This document shows, piece after piece, positions 57,586 through 64,000 of a stretch of DNA of 64,000 bases; within the stretch, counting starts at the first letter, position 1, and each line of letters starts with the position of its first letter. The stretch covers positions 3,348,001 through 3,412,000 of the forward strand of contig NZ_OY729424.1 in the NCBI RefSeq assembly GCF_963422335.1, in the 5' to 3' direction. The position numbers were made by a program, and so were the translations under genes. The notes beneath the pieces were generated by a model. The model worked only from the letters and a program-made list of their open reading frames with translations. It did not search any database and was not told the DNA's origin. Origin of the DNA: an uncultured Roseateles sp. (GTDB lineage Bacteria; Pseudomonadota; Gammaproteobacteria; Burkholderiales; Burkholderiaceae_C).

Positions 57586-59958
57586 GTGCTGTGTGGTCTC
57601 TATGCCCGGGGCGGTGCCGGCTGGTGGCTGGGCTTCTTGGTCCTGCTGCCGTGGCTGCGCACGCTCGATGGGGCACAGACCTGGGCAGGCTCGCTGCTCA
57701 GTGCCTGGGCGATGTCGGTGGCCTTCACGGCGGCAGTATTCGCCTGGTTCGGCAGCGCTATCGGCGGCTACACCCAGCTCGGCACGGTTGCCGGGCTGGC
57801 GGTGCTGCTGTTGGCCGCGCCGCTGTTCCAGCCGCAATTCCTTGCCTTTGCGCTGGTGCGCCAAATCGTTGGTCGCCGGCACGGCACCGTGTGGGCCGCG
57901 CTGGCGGGCGCGGCGGCCTGGGTCGCGACCGAGTGGCTGGTGCCGCGGCTGCTCGGCGACACCTTGGGTCACGGGCTCTACCCCTCGCGGTTGCTGCGCC
58001 AGGCCGCCGATGTCGGCGGCGCGGCGGGCCTGACGGTGCTGCTGTTGCTGGCCAACGAGAGCCTCACGGTCGCGCTCGCACGCCGCAAGCAAGCTGTCCG
58101 TGCGATGGCCCGGCCGATTCTGCTGGCTGCGCTGGTGCCGCTGCTGCTGGCCGGCTACGGCCTGTTCGCCGTGTCGGCCGAACCCGCTGCCACCGGCAAG
58201 CCGCTGCGCATCGGTCTGGTGCAATCGAACATCGTCGACTACGAAGGCCTGCGCCGCGAAAAAGGCGCCGGGGCGGTGGTGCGCGAGGTGCTCGACACCC
58301 ATTTCGCGATGTCCTACGACGCCGTCGAGCGCCAACGGGCCGATGCGGTGCTGTGGTCGGAGACGGTCTACCCGACGACCTTCGGCCATCCGAAGAGCGA
58401 GGCCGGTGCCGAGCTGGACCGCGAGATCCTGGACATCGTCAACGCCGCCAAGGTGCCCTTTGTGTTCGGCACCTACGACCGTGACGAGGCCGGCGAATAC
58501 AACGCTGCCGCCTTCGTCGCACCCGGCACCGGCCTGCTGGGCCTCTACCGCAAGACCCGGCCCTTTCCGCTGACCGAATACGTGCCTGCCTGGCTCGACG
58601 GCAGCACGCTCCGGCGCTGGCTGCCCTGGGCCGGCAGCTGGCGGCCGGGCAGCGGTGCGCGCGTGTTCCCGCTGCGCCTGGCCGACGGCCGTGAGATTCC
58701 GGTGCTGCCCCTGATCTGCCTGGACGACGTCGATGCCGACCTGGCGATCGCCGGCGCCCGGCTGGGCGGGCAGGTGATACTGACAATGTCGAACGACGCC
58801 TGGTTCACCGGGCAGGGGGCGGCGCTGCACCAGGCGGTGGCGGCTTTTCGCAGCATCGAGACCCGGCTGCCCCAATTCCGTGTCACCACCAACGGCTTCA
58901 GCGCCGTCATCGATGCGAGCGGCACCATCATCGCCGGCTCGCGCAGCGGCGAACGCATGCTGGTGCTCGGCGACCTGCCGGTGCGGGATCCACCCCCCAC
59001 GCTGATGGTGGCCTGGGGTGACTGGGTGGGCCGCGCAGCTGCCGTCCTGCTCATGCTGCTGGCCGTGGCGGCGGCGCTCCGCCGATGGTGGCCACCGCCT
59101 GCGGCCGAGGTGCCGGCACAGGCCGATGCCGCCATCCTGGCCCGGGTGGCCGTGCTGCCCCTGACGGCCCGCTTCGCAGCCGGCCTGTTGCGGGCGTTTG
59201 CGCGCGCCAGCCTGCTCTGGATGGCGGCGGCGATTGTGCTCGGCGACGGGCCGCTGCAGTCCAACACACTGACTCAGATCCGCACCGTCGCCGCGCTGTT
59301 TCTGATTCCCGAGGCCGCGGCCTGGTGTGTACTGCGTGCGTTCGCGGCGCGGGCGAGCATCGAGGCGGGCATGCTGGTGCTGACGCGCGGCAGGCGACGC
59401 CTCGAACTCGCCGTGCGAGACATCGTCTCCATCGAGCCCTGGCGGCTGCCGCTGCCCGGGCCGGGTGCCTGGCTGCGGCTGGCCAACGGCGAGCGCTGGC
59501 AGCACGGGATCGCGCTCGCCGATCCCATGGCGCTGGCCCGCCTGCTGACGGTTGCCGCAGCGACCCCGGTGTCGCCGTACGCCCAGGCACGCCTGGCCGT
59601 CCGGCGCGGCCGCCTCGACAGCCCGCTGGCGAAGTTCCTGCTGTTCCCGCTGGTGCTGGCGATACCGGCGTTCCGGCTGCATCAGCACATTGCCTATGGC
59701 AGTGCCTTCGGCGAGTACCACAGCTTCGGGCTGCTGACCTACCTCAAGGGCTTCGCGCTCTGGTGGGCGGCCTGGGCGATCGGCGTGGTGCTGTGCGCCG
59801 CGGTGCTGCGGGCGGTGATCGAGGCCGGCACGCTGGTGGCGGTGTGGTTGCGCGCCGAACGCGCCGTCGAGCTTCGGCGCTGGCTCGAACGCCTCGGGCT
59901 TGCCTTGCTCTATCTCGGTCTGCCGGTGTGGCTGCTGCTCAGGCTTGTCGTCAGCTGA
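57586..59958 (+). CDS. Lnt-like nitrilase/N-acyltransferase fused to a membrane and PH-like domain
   Basis: 790 residues from GTG 57586. The frame is open to 57511, and an ATC at 57526 has a better SD (GGGAG), so the start is unresolved. An N-terminal membrane domain (1-205) precedes a nitrilase domain (about 205-465) with Glu in WSETVYPTTF, Lys in LYRKTRPFPLTEYVP and Cys in LPLICLDDVD, as in apolipoprotein N-acyltransferase. The usual Lnt CYE motif is CLD. A further about 270 residues hold several membrane segments and a PH-like beta region (LELAVRDIVSIEPWRLPLPGPGAWLRL). Not the housekeeping Lnt; substrate unknown. Confidence 0.75.
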   Translation: MLCGLYARGGAGWWLGFLVLLPWLRTLDGAQTWAGSLLSAWAMSVAFTAAVFAWFGSAIGGYTQLGTVAGLAVLLLAAPLFQPQFLAFALVRQIVGRRHGTVWAALAGAAAWVATEWLVPRLLGDTLGHGLYPSRLLRQAADVGGAAGLTVLLLLANESLTVALARRKQAVRAMARPILLAALVPLLLAGYGLFAVSAEPAATGKPLRIGLVQSNIVDYEGLRREKGAGAVVREVLDTHFAMSYDAVERQRADAVLWSETVYPTTFGHPKSEAGAELDREILDIVNAAKVPFVFGTYDRDEAGEYNAAAFVAPGTGLLGLYRKTRPFPLTEYVPAWLDGSTLRRWLPWAGSWRPGSGARVFPLRLADGREIPVLPLICLDDVDADLAIAGARLGGQVILTMSNDAWFTGQGAALHQAVAAFRSIETRLPQFRVTTNGFSAVIDASGTIIAGSRSGERMLVLGDLPVRDPPPTLMVAWGDWVGRAAAVLLMLLAVAAALRRWWPPPAAEVPAQADAAILARVAVLPLTARFAAGLLRAFARASLLWMAAAIVLGDGPLQSNTLTQIRTVAALFLIPEAAAWCVLRAFAARASIEAGMLVLTRGRRRLELAVRDIVSIEPWRLPLPGPGAWLRLANGERWQHGIALADPMALARLLTVAAATPVSPYAQARLAVRRGRLDSPLAKFLLFPLVLAIPAFRLHQHIAYGSAFGEYHSFGLLTYLKGFALWWAAWAIGVVLCAAVLRAVIEAGTLVAVWLRAERAVELRRWLERLGLALLYLGLPVWLLLRLVVS

Positions 59959-59979
59959 ACCGGGGCGTAGCGACACCGC

Positions 59980-60744
59980 TCACTCGCTGAACTCCAGGCC
60001 CAGGGCCTGCGACAGGCGCTCGTGGAGCGCGGCGAAGGCTGTCGTGCTGCGCTTGCGCGGACGCGGCAGGGCGATGCGGAAGTCATCGACGATGCGGCCG
60101 GGGTGGGCCGACAGCACGATCACCCGCGTGGCCAGGAACACCGCCTCGCCGATATTGTGGGTGACGAAGACAATGGTCTTGCGCTCGCGCGCATGGATCT
60201 CCAGCAGCTGGGCCTGCAGATCGCTGCGCGTCATCGCGTCGAGCGCGGCAAAGGGCTCGTCCAGCAGCAGCACCTTGGGGCTGGTGGCCAGCGCGCGGGC
60301 GATGGCCACGCGCTGCTTCATCCCGCCCGACAGCTCGAAGGGGTAGCGCCCCGCCGCATGGGCCAGGCCGACCAGGGCCAGATGGCGCTGCGCGGCGGCT
60401 TGCCGCTCGACCAGGGGCACGCCGGCCATGCGCAGGCCGAACTCCACATTGCCCTGGACGGTGAGCCAGGGGAACAGCGAGTAGTCCTGGAACACCACGC
60501 CGCGCTCCGGGCCGGGCCCCTGCACCGGCGTGCCGGCCACGCCGAGCGTGCCCTGGCTCGGTTTGACGAAGCCGGCAATCATGTTCAAGAGGGTGGTCTT
60601 GCCGCAGCCGCTGGGCCCCAGCAGGCAGACGAACTCGCCGTCGTCGATGTCGAGGCTCACATTCGACAACGCCTGGTGGGTGCCGCCGGTGGTGGAGGTG
60701 TAGTGGTGCGCCAGGTCGCGCGCGTGGATCAAGGTGTTGCTCAT
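59980..60744 (-). CDS. ABC transporter ATP-binding protein (taurine/sulfonate/nitrate type)
   Basis: 254 residues from ATG 60744. Walker A GPSGCGKTT, signature LSGGMKQRVAIARAL, Walker B VLLLDEPFAALD, switch VTHNIGEAVFLATRV. The GVVFQDYSLFPWLTVQGNVEFGL block is typical of TauB/SsuB. It is divergent from the binding-protein and permease genes that should form its importer, with a 187-bp shared regulatory gap. Confidence 0.9.
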   Translation of the reverse strand: MSNTLIHARDLAHHYTSTTGGTHQALSNVSLDIDDGEFVCLLGPSGCGKTTLLNMIAGFVKPSQGTLGVAGTPVQGPGPERGVVFQDYSLFPWLTVQGNVEFGLRMAGVPLVERQAAAQRHLALVGLAHAAGRYPFELSGGMKQRVAIARALATSPKVLLLDEPFAALDAMTRSDLQAQLLEIHARERKTIVFVTHNIGEAVFLATRVIVLSAHPGRIVDDFRIALPRPRKRSTTAFAALHERLSQALGLEFSE

Positions 60745-60931
60745 GGCGGGCTCGTCAAAGTCGATTGGCAGCGATGCTAGGCAGGCTATGCCTGAGCGCC
60801 AACGAAGCTTTCCGAGCAAGCAAATGCGTTGGCAGGCCATCGACGCATTTCGAGCAAGCATCTGCGGATTGCTTCGTTGCCCTGGGCGATTACGGCTGAG
60901 ACCATGGCTGTTTCGAACCGGAGTGTTGTCC
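60745..60931. promoter_or_regulatory. Divergent regulatory region with direct and inverted repeats
   Basis: CGAGCAAGCAAATGCG (60813-60828) recurs as CGAGCAAGCATCTGCG (60851-60866), offset 38 bp. AACGAAGC (60801-60808) has an inverted copy GCTTCGTT (60871-60878). The repeats sit centrally between the divergent ATPase and binding-protein genes, as expected for a LysR-type operator. No clear -35/-10 pair was assigned. Confidence 0.5.
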
Positions 60932-61978
60932 ATGAGTTTCCCGAACTGGTTGCGCCGCGTGCGCGCCGCCCTGCCGGCGCTGTTGAGCGCCGCCACCTTG
61001 ATCACCGCGACGGCGGCCGCCCAGGCGCAAGAACTGCCCCCCGAAGTGCGCTTTGCCTATGCCGGCGGCCCGCGCGTGTGGGTGCTGGGCAAGATCGACC
61101 AGTCCTTCGACAAGGCCTTCGGCACCAAGGTGCGCTGGATTCCGTTTGCCAGCGGCGCCGATGTGCTGACGCTGTTCGCGGCCAACGAGATCGACATCGC
61201 CCGCTTCGGCTCCAGTCCGGCCGTGGCCGGCATCGCGCGCAAGCTGCCGATCGAGATCATCGGCGTGCCCGAGGTGATCGCCACCAGCGAGCGCCTGATA
61301 GGCCGCTCGGCCAAGGGCGTGAACAGCCTGAAGGACATCGAGGGCAAGACCGTTGCCTACCCGCCGAACTCGACCGCGCATTACGCGCTGGAGGCCGCCA
61401 TCAAGGCCAACAAGCTGGACAAGAGCAAGATCAAGCTGGTGCCCCTGAAGCCTTCCGAGCTGGTGGCCGCCTGGAAGCGTGGCGACATCGACGCGGGCTA
61501 TGTCTGGGGGCCGTTCTCGCAACAGCTGGAGGCCGATGGCGGCAAGGAGGTGTTCGCCACCAAGCAGCTGCAGAAGGACGGCTATCTGGTCTACAACAAT
61601 TTCGCCGTGCGCAAGGCCTTTGCCGAGAAGCATCCCGACATCGTCGTCAAGTTCCTGCGTGTCTATCAGGAGAAGCTGGAGCAGTACCAGCGCGACCCCG
61701 AGGGCTCGACCGTGGCCATCGCCAAACACCTGAGCATTCCGGTGGACACGGCCCGCTCGGTGCTGACCGGCCTGGAATACGCCTCGCTCAAGGATCAGCT
61801 GACGCCAGCCTATCTGGGCCAGGGTGCGACGGCCGCCACCGCCGGCATCTCGCGTGCCACCAAGGACACGGCCCACTTCCTGGCCGATATCGGCGAGATC
61901 CGCCGCGCCGATATTCCCGACAGCTTTGTGCCCTATATCAACAGCAGCTATGCAAGCCGAGCACTCGCTGGTCAATGA
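60932..61978 (+). CDS. ABC transporter periplasmic binding protein (sulfonate/taurine type)
   Basis: 348 residues from ATG 60932 (GGAG upstream). Signal peptide ends at AAAQAQ. NMT1/TauA-like core: EVRFAYAGGPRVWVLGKIDQSFDKAFGTKVRWIPFASGADVLTLFAANEIDIARFGSSPAVAGIARKLPIEIIGV, then YPPNSTAHYALEAAIKANKLDKSKIKLVPLKPSELVAAWKRGDIDAGYVWGPF. A taurine or aliphatic sulfonate ligand is likely but not proven. Overlaps the permease gene. Confidence 0.88.
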   Translation: MSFPNWLRRVRAALPALLSAATLITATAAAQAQELPPEVRFAYAGGPRVWVLGKIDQSFDKAFGTKVRWIPFASGADVLTLFAANEIDIARFGSSPAVAGIARKLPIEIIGVPEVIATSERLIGRSAKGVNSLKDIEGKTVAYPPNSTAHYALEAAIKANKLDKSKIKLVPLKPSELVAAWKRGDIDAGYVWGPFSQQLEADGGKEVFATKQLQKDGYLVYNNFAVRKAFAEKHPDIVVKFLRVYQEKLEQYQRDPEGSTVAIAKHLSIPVDTARSVLTGLEYASLKDQLTPAYLGQGATAATAGISRATKDTAHFLADIGEIRRADIPDSFVPYINSSYASRALAGQ

Positions 61979-62795
61979 GTTGGTGGCCGCGCCGGCTGCC
62001 CAGCCTGCATGCGCTCCACGGCTGAGCCCGGCCTGGCGCCTGCGTGCCATCAGCGTGGCTTCGGTGCTGGCCGTGCTGCTGCTGTGGCAGCTGTCCGGCA
62101 GCCTGCACTGGATCGATGCGCTGTTGCTGCCGCCGCCGGCCGAGGTCTTGCGTACGACCGGCGAGCTGCTGCAGTCCGGCTATCGCGATGTGCCGCTGTG
62201 GCAACACCTGGCCACCAGCGTGGCCCGCGCGCTGGTGGCCTTTGCTGCCGCCGTGCTGGTCGGTGTGCCCCTGGGCCTGGCGATGGGCCTGACGCCGGTG
62301 CTGTCGGCCGCCATCAATCCCTTTGTGCAGTTCCTGCGCCCGCTGCCCAAGATCGCGCTGATCCCGCTGGTGGTGGTCTGGTTCGGCGTCGGCGAGGGCT
62401 CGAAGTTCGCGCTGATCTTTCTGTCCACCGGCCTGAGCGTGGTCGTCAGCGCGGCGGCAGCCGCCGCCTCGGTCAGCGAGATGCGCATGCGGGCGGCACT
62501 GTCGCTGGGCGCGAGCCGGCGCCAGCTGTTCACCTACATCGTACTGCCGCACAGCCTGCCCGAGCTGCTGACGGGCATTCGCCTGTCGGTGGGCATTGGC
62601 TGGACCTCGCTGATCGCCGCCGAGATGGTGGCGGCCACCTCGGGCCTGGGCTGGATGGTGTTGAATGCCAGCTCCTATCTGCGCACCGATGTGGTGATGC
62701 TGGGCATTCTGCTGCTGGGGCTGACCGGCTATGCCTTCGATTGGCTGCTGCTGGCTCTGCAACGGCGCTGGGTGCCCTGGGCCGGGCGGGACTGA
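61950..62795 (+). CDS. ABC transporter permease (TauC/SsuC type)
   Basis: 281 residues from ATG 61950, overlapping the binding-protein gene by 29 nt; TTG 61980 or GTG 61983 are alternatives. Six or so membrane segments. EAA loop as RMRAALSLGASRRQLFTYIVLPHSLPELLTGIRLSVGIGWTSLIAAEMV. FVQFLRPLPKIALIPLVVVWFGVGEGSKF is typical of sulfonate/nitrate permeases. Completes the importer with the divergent ATPase. Confidence 0.9.
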   Translation: MQAEHSLVNELVAAPAAQPACAPRLSPAWRLRAISVASVLAVLLLWQLSGSLHWIDALLLPPPAEVLRTTGELLQSGYRDVPLWQHLATSVARALVAFAAAVLVGVPLGLAMGLTPVLSAAINPFVQFLRPLPKIALIPLVVVWFGVGEGSKFALIFLSTGLSVVVSAAAAAASVSEMRMRAALSLGASRRQLFTYIVLPHSLPELLTGIRLSVGIGWTSLIAAEMVAATSGLGWMVLNASSYLRTDVVMLGILLLGLTGYAFDWLLLALQRRWVPWAGRD

Positions 62796-62802
62796 GAAGC
62801 CT

Positions 62803-62835
62803 GCGCAGCCAGCCCGTCGCCGGAGCTGGCTGCGC
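62803..62835. terminator. Hairpin between convergent genes, terminator-like without T-run
   Basis: Perfect 11-bp stem GCGCAGCCAGC / GCTGGCTGCGC with an 11-nt loop, located between the permease stop and the convergent hydrolase stop. No T-run on either side, so termination efficiency is unclear. Confidence 0.6.
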
Positions 62836-62842
62836 TGATGCC

Positions 62843-63436
62843 TCAGATCGCGAACGACCATTCGCCGAAGGCGGCGTGTTCCGGCCTGTGGTCGCGCGCG
62901 GCCCGGGCCTTGGCGGACTCGACCCAGCGCTTGGCGTAGGGGAAAGGGCCGAAGCCCGACTCGGTGTTGATATGGCCCACGGCACCCAGATTGGTGAAGG
63001 TCGAACCCCAGCGGCTGGCCCAGCGCAGCGCGCTGGAGGCACTCATCCACGGATCGTTCTGGCTGGCCACCAGGGTGCTGGGCAGGCCCAGGCGCTGATG
63101 GGGCAGCAGCTCGGCCAGGCCGAACTTGTCGGGCTCGGCGGGTGCCACCAGCAGGGCCTGGCGTATCGGTGAGTCGGGGTGCTCGTGCAGATGGCGTGCC
63201 AGGGCCAGGCAGCCGAAGCTGTGGGCCACGGCGATCCACTCGCCGCCACCGGCGCTGTCCAGGGTGCTGTGGATGCGGTCCGACCAGCGCTGCAGATCGG
63301 GGTTGCTGAAGTCACGCTGCACGACACGGCGTGCATCGCGATACTGCTGCTGCAACCAGGTCTGCCAATGGGCGGGGCCGCTGTCACGCAGGCCGGGGAT
63401 GATCAGCAGACGTGGCGGGCGATAGGGTGCGACCAT
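62843..63436 (-). CDS. RBBP9/YdeN-type alpha/beta hydrolase
   Basis: 197 residues. Start LLIIPGLRDSGPAHWQTWLQQQY is the family signature. Nucleophile Ser in AVAHSFGCLALARHL, Asp in VASQNDPWMS, His in GHINTESGFGPFPYAKRW. Small serine hydrolase of unknown substrate. Cytoplasmic. Stands between the transporter and a CysB-type regulator gene. Confidence 0.88.
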   Translation of the reverse strand: MVAPYRPPRLLIIPGLRDSGPAHWQTWLQQQYRDARRVVQRDFSNPDLQRWSDRIHSTLDSAGGGEWIAVAHSFGCLALARHLHEHPDSPIRQALLVAPAEPDKFGLAELLPHQRLGLPSTLVASQNDPWMSASSALRWASRWGSTFTNLGAVGHINTESGFGPFPYAKRWVESAKARAARDHRPEHAAFGEWSFAI

Positions 63437-63549
63437 GACGGCCTCCTGCTTGAAAACTCCAGCCTAGGGCTTGCGGGGGCTCGGCGGAACGAAGACATCC
63501 GCAGCTGGTCATGCGCTGGCTGAATATGGCTGCGGCCGGGCATGGAGAT

Positions 63550-64000
63550 TCAGGCTGAGACGCCCTCAAGCCTTGCGGCATCGACGGCCGCCCGCGTCAG
63601 TGGCGCGGCAAAGGTGGTGATGAAGGCATAGACATAGTCGCGCAGATACGCGTCTCGCCGCACCGCCAGCCGCGTCATATTGTCGACGAACAGATGGCGG
63701 GCATCGATGGCTGCCAGGTGGCGGTCGCGCTCCTCGTCATAGGCTATGGCCGCGACAATGCCCACGCCCAGGCCGAGATCCACATAGGTCTTGATCACGT
63801 CGGCGTCCATGGCCACCAGCACCACATTGAGCGGCAGGCCGGCGGTGCGGAAGGCCTCGTCGATGTGAGAGCGGCCGGTGTAGCCGGTCTCGTAGGTGAT
63901 GATGGGGAATTGCGACAGCCGCTCAAGGCTCAAGACCTGGCCCTGCTCGGCCAGCGCCGCAGCCTCCAATGCCAGCGGATGGCCCGGCGGCGTGATCAGG
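63550..64000 (-). CDS. CysB/Cbl-type LysR regulator, C-terminal part (cut by window end)
   Basis: About 150 residues of the effector domain; the 5' part with the HTH lies beyond 64000. Family pattern: ITPPGHPL, LERLSQFPIITYETGYTGRSHIDEAFRTAGLPLNVVLVAMDADVIKTYVDLGLGVGIVAAIAY and DARHLFVDNMTRLAVRRDAYLRDYVYAFI, nearly diagnostic for the CysB/Cbl/SsuR group. These control sulfur-source genes, which fits the sulfonate-type transporter about 0.8 kb away. Confidence 0.88.
   Translation of the reverse strand, partial: LITPPGHPLALEAAALAEQGQVLSLERLSQFPIITYETGYTGRSHIDEAFRTAGLPLNVVLVAMDADVIKTYVDLGLGVGIVAAIAYDEERDRHLAAIDARHLFVDNMTRLAVRRDAYLRDYVYAFITTFAAPLTRAAVDAARLEGVSA

Noticed and set aside
57391..59976. 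861-codon minus-strand open frame
   Set aside because: Antisense to the Lnt-like gene; low-complexity Arg/Gln/Gly composition.

Overview
The window is high-GC chromosomal DNA from a betaproteobacterium of the order Burkholderiales, most likely a Roseateles/Pelomonas/Paucibacter-like member of the Sphaerotilaceae/Comamonadaceae group. The evidence is the gene content and order (thrS-infC-rpmI-rplT-pheST-ihfA-merR-tRNA-Pro, selO-msrB, queD-queE), the protein sequences, and the Liv-type transporters attached to fatty-acid genes. Taxonomy is inferred from protein character, not from a marker search. The first and last genes are cut by the window edges.

Layout. 1-4930: small envelope and periplasmic genes, an orphan flagellar-rod-like protein and an Ala-rich protein (both with sigma28-type promoters), a ferredoxin and an MFS pump. 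4991-11642: a minus-strand run of queD (three T-fold domains), queE, dbpA, a protein with two degenerate GGDEF domains, and an MsbA-type ABC exporter. 11814-17085: a nitrilase, a PhyH oxygenase, a solitary REP-type transposase relative (RAYT), a parvulin, bolA-yciB and msrB. 17082-32427: selO, then a catabolic block with an acyl-CoA ligase, a complete Liv-type ABC transporter, FadJ-type hydratase/dehydrogenase, thiolase, acyl-CoA dehydrogenase, SDR and thioesterase. This block probably imports, activates and beta-oxidises a carboxylic acid. 32434-46617: a chemotaxis receptor, a solute-binding-like protein, an oxidoreductase/GNAT/GST/SDR group, an HI0933-type flavoprotein, an aminotransferase, tex, trpS, a patatin-like protein and a glycine-zipper lipoprotein.

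46650-54584 is the translation supercluster thrS-infC-rpmI-rplT-pheS-pheT-ihfA-merR. In front of thrS is what looks like a complete leader-peptide attenuator: a 15-codon ORF with seven Thr codons, a possible 1:2 stem, a perfect 9-bp antiterminator and an intrinsic terminator. The infC-rpmI gap holds three consecutive stem-loops. The rplT-pheS gap holds an intrinsic terminator with no room for a promoter before pheS. infC itself starts with AUC. Together these suggest an RNA-based control series tied to threonyl-tRNA charging. This is the most interesting system I see.

54620-59958 is an accessory region. An intact tRNA-Pro(GGG) is followed 515 bp downstream by a 70-bp near-identical copy of its 3' end. 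The gap holds paired 12-mer repeats and two terminators with compensating stem changes, which looks like an integration-site relic. Beyond it lie a near-consensus LexA box inside nested palindromes, a short candidate ORF, and a cassette of a secreted SGNH hydrolase, a membrane-anchored unknown and an Lnt-like nitrilase/acyltransferase fused to a membrane/PH-like C-terminal region. 59980-64000 holds a divergent sulfonate/taurine-type ABC transporter, an RBBP9-type hydrolase and the 3' part of a CysB/Cbl-type LysR regulator.
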